Source of the DNA: JBAXXL01 sp037127915
GTDB lineage: Bacteria; Bacteroidota; Ignavibacteria; Kapaibacteriales; UBA2268
Assembly (NCBI GenBank): GCA_037127915.1
Contig: JBAXXL010000008.1
Span: 44,502 to 108,501 of the forward strand
Length of the DNA: 64,000 bases
Reading direction: 5' to 3'
Part shown: positions 9,574 to 17,639 of the stretch, piece by piece
Layout: each line of letters starts with the position of its first letter
Position numbering within the stretch: the first letter of the stretch is position 1
The notes under the pieces: generated by a model
The model's database searches: none
Seen by the model: only the letters and a program-made list of their open reading frames with translations
What the model was told of the DNA's origin: nothing
Position numbers and translations under genes: made by a program

Positions 9574-10563
9574 TTATCTTACTGCAATTAGTTCCCAAAT
9601 GGCATTTTTCAATAAATCAGTATTTTTATGAGCAACTGATGAAATGATAAAATGCTTACTTTTTCCGCCGAATTCAATATTTCTTAATTCTTCAATTCTG
9701 TCATCGTCGATTGTATCGGATTTGCTAATACAAATAATCTCAGGTTTCAGTAGTAATTGTGGATTGTATTTTTTTAGCTCGTTTTTCAGTACTTCGTAAT
9801 CATTGACGTGGTCTTCTGAATTACAATCAATCAAATAGACTAATACTTTGGTTCTTTCAATGTGACGTAAGAATTGATGACCCAATCCTTTACCTTCGGA
9901 AGCACCTTCGATTAAACCAGGGATGTCAGCAATTACGAATGATTTATAATCAGCTACTTGCACAATCCCTAAATTCGGTTGAAGGGTAGTAAACGGATAA
10001 TCAGCAATTTTCGGTTTTGCGGCTGAAATAACTGAAATAAGAGTTGATTTCCCGGCATTTGGAAAACCAACCAGCCCGGCATCTGCTAAAAGTTTTAATT
10101 CCAACACTAAATTAAATTCCGGTCCATCTAAACCAGGCTTGGCATATCGAGGGGCTTGATTTGTAGCTGTGGCAAACATTGCGTTACCAAAACCGCCATT
10201 TCCACCGCGCGCAATTACAAATGTTTGGTTTTCTTCGGTCATATCAGCAATAATCTCATCGGTGGCTTCATCTTTTATAACTGTACCAACAGGTATTCGA
10301 ATCGTTATACTTAATCCATCTTTACCTGAACAATCTGATTTACCGCCGTCTTTGCCATCGGACGCAATGTATTGCCGATGATATCGGAAATCAAGTAATG
10401 TATATAATTGCTTATCCGTTTTGAATATTATATCGCCGCCGCGGCCGCCGTTTCCACCGTCTGGACCACCCTTAGGAATAAACTTTTCTGTACGGAAACT
10501 TACATGACCGTCACCGCCTTTTCCGGCTTTAATATATATCTTTGCATAATCAATAAATTTCAT
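9574..10563 (-). CDS. obgE: Obg-family GTPase
   Basis: Essential ribosome-associated GTPase in 50S maturation and stress signalling. The N-terminal Gly-rich Obg fold (~1-158) has 'AGKGGDGHVSFRTEKFIPKG' and 'GGRGG'. The G domain follows with G1 'GFPNAGKSTL', G3 'DIPGLIEGASEGKGLG' and G4 'ISKSD'. At 329 aa it lacks the C-terminal OCT domain of some Gram-positive forms. It is the first gene of a tight cluster with an outer-membrane protein and an RsbW-like kinase. Confidence 0.96.
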   Translation of the reverse strand: MKFIDYAKIYIKAGKGGDGHVSFRTEKFIPKGGPDGGNGGRGGDIIFKTDKQLYTLLDFRYHRQYIASDGKDGGKSDCSGKDGLSITIRIPVGTVIKDEATDEIIADMTEENQTFVIARGGNGGFGNAMFATATNQAPRYAKPGLDGPEFNLVLELKLLADAGLVGFPNAGKSTLISVISAAKPKIADYPFTTLQPNLGIVQVADYKSFVIADIPGLIEGASEGKGLGHQFLRHIERTKVLVYLIDCNSEDHVNDYEVLKNELKKYNPQLLLKPEIICISKSDTIDDDRIEELRNIEFGGKSKHFIISSVAHKNTDLLKNAIWELIAVR

Positions 10564-10604
10564 TTTATCTCAAATTTTACTTTATAAAACTACAATATAC
10601 TAAA

Positions 10605-12035
10605 TTAAAAGATATTACCGTTACCAAATATGGAATTTGGGTCAAATTTATTTTTTATATTCAGCATTTTTTTTAATTCTTCTTGGCTAATCATCTTTTT
10701 AAAATACCGGTTTTTAATCTTGCCAATCCCATGTTCAGCCGAAATTGTACCATTCAAACTTATCGCGTGATAATTTATTTGGTCAACCAATTCTTTGGCT
10801 GTTTTTATATCATTTTCGTTTTTTGGGATGATATTACAATGCAGATGTGAATTACCAATATGACCAAATATGAACGATTCAAGTTTCTGGTTTTCCATTA
10901 AATTATTAATAAACACAAAATGCTCTTTGAAATTCACATCCGGTACAGCTGTGTCGCTTGCAACTTTAATAGTTCCATAAGAACTTATTTTTTCATTTAT
11001 ATGTTCCGGTATTGAATGACGTAGTTCAACGAATTTCCGTTTAGAGGCTTCATCAATAAAAGTAATTGTTTCATTCACTAAAGGAATAATATCAGCAAAA
11101 AACTCAAACCAAAGGTCTAATAAATCATTTACTTCTGAATTTGAACACTCCTGCTCAATCCAAAGAGCAGAAATTGCATTTTCAGGAATATTAGGAATTC
11201 CCTTTGATAAAAGTTTTAAGGAATTGTAATCGAAGTATTCTATTAAACAAGGGTCTAAAAACGTTTTTGATGAAATTTGCAGATTCGAATTATCAACCCC
11301 ATGCTTAAGCATGGGGTTGATGTCGATACTTTTTAAAGACTTTAATGCGCTTAATAAATCGTCGTTGTTTTCGAAGAATACTAAAAACATTAATGAATTT
11401 TCCGGTTTATCTTTCAGCTTTATTTTAACTTCTTTAATAACTCCTAAAGTTCCTTCGCTACCAAATAAAAATCCGCAATTGTTGTCTAACAAATAACCGG
11501 AAGCGTTTTTCAATATTGTCTTATTATATATATATTCAATTATATAATGATGATTAGTTAAAGTATAATTATCATTCATACAGCAGATTTTTATTTGTTC
11601 AATATGGTTTATTATACTGCCGTATTTATAACTTTTGGCTCCCGATGCATTAGTAGAAATATTCCCACCTATTGTGGCATTTTTTTCAGTAGGGTCAACT
11701 GGTAAATATAGTCCAAAAGGAGAGAGGTAGTCATCCAATTCCTTTAGTGTAATTCCACTTTGAACGACAATTGTCTTATTGGTTAAATCAAAATCTAATA
11801 CTGTATTCAACTTTTCCATCGAAATTATAACACCGCCATTCGGAGCAGACGATCCGGTTGTAGAAGTTCCCGCACCGCGGATTGTTATATTTTTATTTAT
11901 TTTTCCACATTCAGTAATAATTCTTTCAAGCTCATCGAAGTCTGCGGGAATATATAATTCGTCCGCAAAGCCTTTATAATTAGAAGCATCACTTAAGTAA
12001 GAAGTAAATTCATCACTGTTTTTTTTATTTATCAT
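10605..12035 (-). CDS. GlcD-type FAD-linked oxidase (glycolate / D-lactate dehydrogenase family)
   Basis: FAD-dependent 2-hydroxyacid dehydrogenase of about 476 aa. The N-terminal FAD_binding_4 domain has 'TIRGAGTSTTG' and 'VDPTEKNATIGGNISTNASG'. The C-terminal FAD-oxidase domain has 'FGHIGNSHLHCNIIP' and 'AEHGIGKIKNRYF', with the conserved substrate/metal histidines. The exact substrate cannot be read from sequence. ATG 12035 is preferred to an in-frame codon at 12074, which would add a short Lys/Ile-rich tail. A perfect 30-bp palindrome (11292-11321) lies inside the gene and is read as residues between two domain strands. Confidence 0.85.
   Translation of the reverse strand: MINKKNSDEFTSYLSDASNYKGFADELYIPADFDELERIITECGKINKNITIRGAGTSTTGSSAPNGGVIISMEKLNTVLDFDLTNKTIVVQSGITLKELDDYLSPFGLYLPVDPTEKNATIGGNISTNASGAKSYKYGSIINHIEQIKICCMNDNYTLTNHHYIIEYIYNKTILKNASGYLLDNNCGFLFGSEGTLGVIKEVKIKLKDKPENSLMFLVFFENNDDLLSALKSLKSIDINPMLKHGVDNSNLQISSKTFLDPCLIEYFDYNSLKLLSKGIPNIPENAISALWIEQECSNSEVNDLLDLWFEFFADIIPLVNETITFIDEASKRKFVELRHSIPEHINEKISSYGTIKVASDTAVPDVNFKEHFVFINNLMENQKLESFIFGHIGNSHLHCNIIPKNENDIKTAKELVDQINYHAISLNGTISAEHGIGKIKNRYFKKMISQEELKKMLNIKNKFDPNSIFGNGNIF
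11292..11321. repeat. perfect 30-bp palindrome inside a coding sequence
   Basis: Two 15-base arms meet with no spacer (left arm ATCAACCCCATGCTT, right arm its exact complement). On the minus strand it is translated in frame as part of 'DINPMLKHGVDN' in the FAD-linked oxidase. It is clearly richer in G+C than its surroundings, which suggests an inserted palindromic element rather than ordinary coding sequence. Confidence 0.85.
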
Positions 12036-12091
12036 CAACTTAAATATTATTTTTTTTGAGTGGATTATTTCCAAACTTTTATAAAAATTAC

Positions 12092-12099
12092 TAAATTTG
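12092..12099 (+). promoter_or_regulatory. Bacteroidetes-type -7 box (TAAATTTG) upstream of pyrC
   Basis: An exact TAnnTTTG match. At the -33 position (12068-12071) the sequence is TTTC, three of four bases of the consensus, with a 20-base spacer. Transcription would start near 12103, giving a ~60-base leader that holds the palindrome at 12115-12136. Confidence 0.5.
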
Positions 12100-12114
12100 C
12101 ACTTACAAATTTAC

Positions 12115-12136
12115 AATATTGTTTTTAAACAATATT
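12115..12136. promoter_or_regulatory. 22-bp palindrome in the pyrC leader
   Basis: AATATTGTTT and AAACAATATT flank a TT centre. It lies between the likely -7 box and the pyrC start. It could be an operator or a leader hairpin; the two-base centre fits a DNA-binding palindrome better than a stable RNA loop. No regulator is identified. Confidence 0.4.
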
Positions 12137-12161
12137 TTGAAATGTTATTTTTAGGAAATAA

Positions 12162-13445
12162 ATGAAATTATATTTCGAAAACATACGAATCATAAATCCA
12201 GAGCAACACATTGACGGTATATATAATCTACTGATTAATGATGGTATCATTATGTATTTTGGTATTGAAGACCCAACTTTAGAAAGTGATGTCAGAATTA
12301 TCGATGGTACGAACTTAGTTGGTGCTCCGGGATTTTTTGATATGCATGTACATTTCCGTCAACCAGGTTTTGAACAAAAAGAGAACATTCACACAGGTGC
12401 CGCGGCGGCGTCTAATGGTGGTTTTACAGGTGTTTTGCAAATGCCTAATACTAATCCTTGCATAGATGATGTCAGTGTTGTAAATTATTTGAAAGATGAG
12501 GCTAGGGGTAATGCGGTCGATGTTCACATATCTGGTGCGATTACTCAAAAAAGACAGGGTCAAATCTTAAGTCCAATGAAAGAAATGGCCTCAGCGGGTG
12601 TTTTGCTTTTTACAGACGACGGCGGTTGTATTACGTCAGCCGAAATGATGAAGAAAGTTTTTGAATATGCAAGCGAAAATGACCTTATAATTTCACAACA
12701 TTGCGAAGAAATGTCTCTCACAAAAGGCGCTTCAATTAATGAATCTGATTTATCTCATAAACTTGATTTGATAGGTATGCCTACGGTTGCCGAAGATATA
12801 ATTGTCGCACGCGATATTTTAATGGCCGAATATTATGGAAATTGTCGATATCACGTACAACATTTATCAACAAAAGGAGCTGTGGACTTAGTAAGAAATG
12901 CTAAATCGAAAGGATTACGTGTAACTGCGGAGGTTACTCCACATCACTTTAGTTTAACTGATGAATTATTAGCTAGTTATAACACTAATTACAAAATGAA
13001 TCCACCTTTACGTAAGCAAGAAGACATTGACGCAATAAAATTTGGTCTTAAGGATGGAACAATTGATAGCATAGCAACAGACCACGCGCCACATACATTT
13101 ATTGAAAAAAATGTTTCTATAAAAGACGCACCTTTTGGTATAATTGGATTAGAAACGTCGTTAGGGGTGACTTTAACCAATTTATATCAAAAAAAAGTGT
13201 TAACTTTGAATGATATAGTTATGAAGATGTCAATCAATCCACGACGAATATTGGGTTTAAAACCAATTAAAATCAGCGAAGGTTTGGCGGCTAATTTGAC
13301 GTTCTTTGAACCAAATCGAAAATGGAATTATTTACAAAGTAATTCAAAATCAAAATCACAAAATACACCATTCGAAAATACTGAATTTGTAGGAAAGCCG
13401 TATGGTATAATTAATAATGGTATATTTATAGAAACGGAGCTTTAG
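12162..13445 (+). CDS. pyrC: dihydroorotase, class I
   Basis: Zinc amidohydrolase that closes carbamoyl-aspartate to dihydroorotate in pyrimidine synthesis. 427 aa. Visible motifs are 'DMHVHFRQPGFEQKENI' (two zinc His plus substrate Arg), 'QMPNTNP', 'LLFTDDGGC', 'SQHCEE', 'HYHVQHLST'-like 'RYHVQHLST', 'VTPHHFSLTDE' and 'IATDHAPH' (catalytic Asp). The C terminus 'GKPYGIINNGIFIETEL' is typical of bacterial class I dihydroorotases. Allantoinase is a less likely relative. No other pyr gene is adjacent; pyrH lies 13 kb away. Confidence 0.93.
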   Translation: MKLYFENIRIINPEQHIDGIYNLLINDGIIMYFGIEDPTLESDVRIIDGTNLVGAPGFFDMHVHFRQPGFEQKENIHTGAAAASNGGFTGVLQMPNTNPCIDDVSVVNYLKDEARGNAVDVHISGAITQKRQGQILSPMKEMASAGVLLFTDDGGCITSAEMMKKVFEYASENDLIISQHCEEMSLTKGASINESDLSHKLDLIGMPTVAEDIIVARDILMAEYYGNCRYHVQHLSTKGAVDLVRNAKSKGLRVTAEVTPHHFSLTDELLASYNTNYKMNPPLRKQEDIDAIKFGLKDGTIDSIATDHAPHTFIEKNVSIKDAPFGIIGLETSLGVTLTNLYQKKVLTLNDIVMKMSINPRRILGLKPIKISEGLAANLTFFEPNRKWNYLQSNSKSKSQNTPFENTEFVGKPYGIINNGIFIETEL

Positions 13446-13570
13446 AGGATAAATGAATACAAATGAATATATATTGTTTTGCAATATAATCTACATTATG
13501 TAAACTAAAATTTATACTTCCTTACTCCCTAACAACTAATTTAAGAATAAAAACTAATTTGGAGTCATAT

Positions 13571-14092
13571 ATGAATAATAAGAATTCTACTTATGTATTA
13601 GCTATAATACTAATAGTTATAGCTTCGTTATCAAGATTAATTCCTCATCAAGAGAATTTTTCGCCAATCTTAGGAATCGCTTTATTAGGAACAGCGTATT
13701 TGCAAAAAACTTGGTTAAAATACTTAGTACCTATTGCAGTAATGTTTATTTCTGATATATTTATCGGGTTCCACTCAACTATGCTATTTACTTACGGTTC
13801 TTTAGCTTTAATCGTATGGGTATCAACGTATATCCTTCGCAAAGTTACTTTTAGAACTGTATTAAATAGTTCTTTATTAGCTTCTATCATATTTTTCGTT
13901 GTAACGAATTTAGGATTTTGGCTGATGTCAGGACTTTACACAATTGATATCAACGGATTAGTGCGTTGTTTCGAGTTAGCTGTACCATTCTATCGTAATA
14001 CTTTAACAAGTGCTCTTATTTCAACAGCAGTTTTGTTTGGTCTTTACCAGGGTAGCTTAGTTTTAGTCCAGAAATTTGCATTTAATAAATAA
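13571..14092 (+). CDS. DUF6580-like integral membrane protein
   Basis: 173 aa with about five hydrophobic helices. The N-terminal segment 'RLIPHQENFSPILGIALLGTAYL' resembles the DUF6580 family of small membrane proteins with similarity to ECF-transporter substrate-binding subunits. The ATG at 13571 is chosen over an in-frame TTG at 13559 because GGAG at 13561-13564 sits 6 bases upstream. The role is not known; vitamin or precursor uptake is only a family-level guess. A UUCG-loop terminator ends the gene. Confidence 0.72.
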   Translation: MNNKNSTYVLAIILIVIASLSRLIPHQENFSPILGIALLGTAYLQKTWLKYLVPIAVMFISDIFIGFHSTMLFTYGSLALIVWVSTYILRKVTFRTVLNSSLLASIIFFVVTNLGFWLMSGLYTIDINGLVRCFELAVPFYRNTLTSALISTAVLFGLYQGSLVLVQKFAFNK

Positions 14093-14096
14093 CATA

Positions 14097-14123
14097 AAAT
14101 CTCCTTCGGGAGATTTTTTTTTT
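14097..14123 (+). terminator. Rho-independent terminator with cUUCGg tetraloop
   Basis: An 8-bp stem (AAATCTCC / GGAGATTT) closes a TTCG loop and is followed by a long T-run. Confidence 0.93.
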
Positions 14124-14176
14124 GTATTATTCGCTACTAATTTTAATAGAATTATTAATATTTCTTAATTTTTTGT

Positions 14177-14184
14177 TAATTTTG
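14177..14184 (+). promoter_or_regulatory. possible -7 box (TAATTTTG) for gatED
   Basis: An exact TAnnTTTG match 46 bases before the gatE ATG and just after the preceding terminator. No TTG was found at -33, so it is a weaker call than the pyrH or tRNA promoters. Confidence 0.4.
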
Positions 14185-14230
14185 TAGTTTATTTTGATTA
14201 AAATAATAATAATTATAAATAAGGGATGAA

Positions 14231-16153
14231 ATGGGAAAATTTAAATTTAAACCTTTCGACCAGATGACGCCTGAAGATTATGCGGAAATCGGCTTTATGT
14301 CCGGTTTAGAAGTACACCAGCAACTGCTAACAGAATCTAAACTATTTTGCCGCTGTCCTGCGGGTCATCTTCATAGAGATGGCTACCACTCCGAAATATT
14401 GCGACATATGCGCCCTACCCTATCAGAATTGGGTGAATATGACGGTACTGCTTTGATGGAGTTTAAAACCAAAAAGAATATAATCTATCGTGTACATTAT
14501 GATACAGTATGTACTTATGATATGGATGATACACCACCGTTTATGATCGATGATACTGCTTTAGATATATCTATCGAAGTTGGATTATTATATGGTGCGT
14601 CTATTACTGATGAATTGCATATTGCCAGGAAACAATACTTGGATGGTTCTATTCCAACTGGTTTTCAAAGAACAGCTATTACATGCGTAGGCGGTTCAGT
14701 TCCATATAAAGATAGAGAAATTAAATTAATTCAAATGTCGATTGAAGAAGATTCATGTAGAGAATTAACAGATATCGGACACGAAAGAGTTTATCTGCCG
14801 GATAGATTAGGTACTCCATTAATTGAAACAGTTACTCACCCTGAGATGAAAACACCACAGGAAATTGCTGACGTCAACAATATTATACGTCGTTTAGCAC
14901 GCCAAACAGGTAAAGTAAGAACAGGTATGGGTGCCGGTCGCCAAGATGTGAATGTTTCCGTTCGCGGTGGCACACGTATTGAAATCAAAGGTGTTTCGAA
15001 AATTAATTATATTCCTCGCCTTGCGTACCATGAATCAATGCGTCAATGGAATTTACTATTATTGCGCGACGAATTACACGCACGCGGTATAGATAAAGAT
15101 ACATTTAAAGCTGATACATTTGATGTGACTCATTTATTGAAAAAAACAATATATCCCCCACTTGCTGAAGCTATTGCAAGAGATTGGAAAGTTTACTGCG
15201 TAAACTTACATGGTTTTAAAGACTTATTGAATTGGGAAACACAAACTGATACATATTTTTCAAAAGAAATTTCAGATAGAGTTCGCGTAATAGCTTGCTT
15301 AACAGTATTACCTAATATATTGCATTCAGATAATTCTCGTGAAAAATTGACAAATACTGAGTGGATGAAACTTAAAAAGTTCGCTAGCGCAACAAACGAC
15401 GATACAATAGTATTAGTTTGGGGTGATGACAGAGATGTTGTAACCGGCGCAAAAGAAGTTATTATTAGAGCTAAAGAAGCTACTATCGGTATTCCTTCCG
15501 AAACAAGACAAGCACTTGATGATAGCACTAACGGCTTTGAAAGAATTCTTCCTGGACCTGAGAGAATGTATCCGGATACGGATTTACCACCTCTAACAAT
15601 TACCAAAGAAAGATTGGATCGAATTAGAGCGCAAATGCCGGTACCATATTGGATCCGTGAAAAATGGTTAAAACAATTGAACGTTCAAGCTGACTTAGTA
15701 AGTGAACTTTCTGTGTCAAAACTATTCAATTTATTCGAAAAAGCCGTAAAGGATTATCATATTTCTCCAAAGGTTGCCGCTAATATATTAATTGGTTTCC
15801 CAAGAAGATTAAAGAAAAATCGTTTCAATATATTCATTCTAAATGAAGCAATTTACTTAAACATTTTTGAATTAATTAATAATAAATCGTTAGTAAAAGA
15901 TGGTATTTATTCTTTGATGCTAAAAATTTGTAAAAAAGGTGGATTTGATAACAATCTTATACTTACAACAGCCGACAATATGGAAATTAATAGAACAATC
16001 GTTGAATGTATTAATGAAATCTCTCAAATAAAAATTATTCATTCAGAAAAATCCGACGATGTATTAATAGGTTTAGTTATGAACAAATTACGTGGTAGAG
16101 TGAACGGGTCGGATATTTTAAATTTCATTAATCACCGCAAACAGGAGGCATAA
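14231..16153 (+). CDS. gatE: archaeal-type Glu-tRNA(Gln) amidotransferase subunit E
   Basis: tRNA-binding kinase/amidotransferase half of GatDE, which turns Glu-tRNA(Gln) into Gln-tRNA(Gln). At 640 aa it has archaeal GatE length, well above bacterial GatB (~480). The opening 'GFMSGLEVHQQLLTESKLFCRCP' is the GatB/E signature. 'ARKQYLDGSIPTGFQRT', 'IEEDSCRE', 'RQTGKVRTGMGAGRQDVNVS' and 'RIEIKGVSK' follow the GatE pattern. There is a long insertion (~290-420) where archaeal GatE carries its AspRS-like domain, and a C-terminal helical/YqeY-type tail (~490-640). AAGGGA lies just upstream of the ATG. It abuts gatD directly. Transfer from archaea is inferred. Confidence 0.95.
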   Translation: MGKFKFKPFDQMTPEDYAEIGFMSGLEVHQQLLTESKLFCRCPAGHLHRDGYHSEILRHMRPTLSELGEYDGTALMEFKTKKNIIYRVHYDTVCTYDMDDTPPFMIDDTALDISIEVGLLYGASITDELHIARKQYLDGSIPTGFQRTAITCVGGSVPYKDREIKLIQMSIEEDSCRELTDIGHERVYLPDRLGTPLIETVTHPEMKTPQEIADVNNIIRRLARQTGKVRTGMGAGRQDVNVSVRGGTRIEIKGVSKINYIPRLAYHESMRQWNLLLLRDELHARGIDKDTFKADTFDVTHLLKKTIYPPLAEAIARDWKVYCVNLHGFKDLLNWETQTDTYFSKEISDRVRVIACLTVLPNILHSDNSREKLTNTEWMKLKKFASATNDDTIVLVWGDDRDVVTGAKEVIIRAKEATIGIPSETRQALDDSTNGFERILPGPERMYPDTDLPPLTITKERLDRIRAQMPVPYWIREKWLKQLNVQADLVSELSVSKLFNLFEKAVKDYHISPKVAANILIGFPRRLKKNRFNIFILNEAIYLNIFELINNKSLVKDGIYSLMLKICKKGGFDNNLILTTADNMEINRTIVECINEISQIKIIHSEKSDDVLIGLVMNKLRGRVNGSDILNFINHRKQEA

Positions 16154-17554
16154 ATGTCACTAGAAAATCAAGAAAATGAAGATTATAAAGGTTATCGCGG
16201 GATAGCTTTAGAAGTTTTGAAAAAATTTAATTGCCTAGTTTGGTGTGATGTTGTTTGCGACCATGAATCCGGTATATTTGAGGGTTTTATTTTACCTCGT
16301 TCGGAAACTGCAGATGATGCTCATATAGTAATTAAATTAGTAACTGGCTATAATGTAGGTTTAAAAGCCGATAGAATACGAAACATCACGGTTAGAGGAC
16401 GTAAGATAGCAGTATATAAAATCCCTGAACAAGATTTTCCTTATGAAAAAAGCAAGCCCCGCGTTAAACTATTTGGCACGGGTGGTACAATCGCCTCTCG
16501 TTTAGATTATCGTACAGGCGCTGTAATTCCAGCTTTTTCACCTGGTGAGTTATATGGATCAGTTCCTGAATTAGCCGATTACTGTAATTTGGAAACAGAA
16601 AAACTTTATGGTGTGTTTTCAGAAAATATGGGACCTGCGGAATATATTGGCCTGGCAAATGGTATTGCCAAAGAAATCGAAAAAGGTGTTGCAGGTATAA
16701 TCATTGGTCATGGTACTGATACGCTTCATCATACATCAGCCATTCTATCATTTATGTTGCAGAATTCCCCTGTTCCTATCGTTTTAGTTGGTTCACAACG
16801 TTCTTCAGACAGACCTTCATCAGATGCGGCATTAAATCTTATTCATAGTGCAAAAACCGCTTCTGAAAGTGATATCGCTGAAGTAATGGTATGTATGTTC
16901 GGTCCGACCTCCGATGAATACGGATTGTTACACCGTGGAACTCGCGTTCGTAAAATGCACTCAAGTTATCGTTCAACTTTTAGAACTTTGAGTGATATTC
17001 CAATTGCGATGGTTAGTAGAGAAAAAATCACTCCATTAAGACAGGATTATGCTCGCAGAAGAGATGACAAAGATTTTAAATTATTGCCTTATTTCGAAGA
17101 ACGAGTTGGTATAGTATATTATTATCCTAATATGCACCCTGATATGATTGACTCTATGGTCGAAAAAGGATATAAAGGAATCGTAATTGCCGGTACCGGA
17201 TTGGGTCATGTTAACAAACCACTTTATCCAGCTTTAGAAAGAGCTCAACAAGCCGGAGTTGCTGTTTATATGACTGTTCAAACATTACATGGTTATGCTC
17301 AAATGTATGTTTATGAAACCGGTCGCGTTATGATGGATTTGGGTGTTATAGCCGCAGGTAATATGTTACCTGAAGTAGCTTATGTAAAATTATGCTGGGC
17401 TTTAGGCCAAACAAACGATTTAGAAGAAGTAAAAAGAATAATGCTTACCCCTATTAACGGTGAAATCACACTACGCGAACCATCAAACGGATATTTAATG
17501 TTCCAAGGCGGCGTTCCGGAAGTTGAAGCTTTCATAGGTAGAAATCGTAAATAA
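16154..17554 (+). CDS. gatD: archaeal-type Glu-tRNA(Gln) amidotransferase subunit D (asparaginase-like)
   Basis: Supplies ammonia to GatE by hydrolysing Gln or Asn. 466 aa: an N-terminal beta-barrel specific to GatD (~15-95, 'GFILPRSETADDAHIVIKL', 'GYNVGL'), then an L-asparaginase fold. All four catalytic residues are visible: Thr112 (GTGGTIAS), Thr188 and Asp189 (HGTDT) and Lys267 (VRKMHSS). The spacing Thr112-Thr188 (76) equals that reported for Methanothermobacter GatD. Plain asparaginases lack the N-terminal barrel. The ATG follows the gatE stop without a gap, and AGGAGG (16143-16148) inside the end of gatE is its ribosome binding site. Confidence 0.95.
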   Translation: MSLENQENEDYKGYRGIALEVLKKFNCLVWCDVVCDHESGIFEGFILPRSETADDAHIVIKLVTGYNVGLKADRIRNITVRGRKIAVYKIPEQDFPYEKSKPRVKLFGTGGTIASRLDYRTGAVIPAFSPGELYGSVPELADYCNLETEKLYGVFSENMGPAEYIGLANGIAKEIEKGVAGIIIGHGTDTLHHTSAILSFMLQNSPVPIVLVGSQRSSDRPSSDAALNLIHSAKTASESDIAEVMVCMFGPTSDEYGLLHRGTRVRKMHSSYRSTFRTLSDIPIAMVSREKITPLRQDYARRRDDKDFKLLPYFEERVGIVYYYPNMHPDMIDSMVEKGYKGIVIAGTGLGHVNKPLYPALERAQQAGVAVYMTVQTLHGYAQMYVYETGRVMMDLGVIAAGNMLPEVAYVKLCWALGQTNDLEEVKRIMLTPINGEITLREPSNGYLMFQGGVPEVEAFIGRNRK

Positions 17555-17577
17555 AAAGCGTTTTCATTCTTAATGTT

Positions 17578-17610
17578 AAAGGCAGATTTTTTAATAAATC
17601 TGCCTTTTTT
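17578..17610 (+). terminator. terminator after gatED
   Basis: A 12-bp perfect stem (AAAGGCAGATTT / AAATCTGCCTTT) with a 6-base loop, then T-run. It also lies at the 3' end of the convergent acyl-CoA ligase gene and may serve both. Confidence 0.92.
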
Positions 17611-17639
17611 AATCTAATTTCCATTAATATTAAATTATT

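Noticed and set aside
12162..13445. allantoinase
   Set aside because: The 'HFRQPGFEQKENI' motif and C-terminal pattern fit class I dihydroorotase, and no ureide genes are present.
14231..16153. bacterial GatB
   Set aside because: It is ~160 residues too long, has the GatE insertion and lacks gatA/gatC partners; GatD follows instead.
16154..17554. plain L-asparaginase
   Set aside because: The N-terminal barrel and the abutting GatE gene identify it as GatD.
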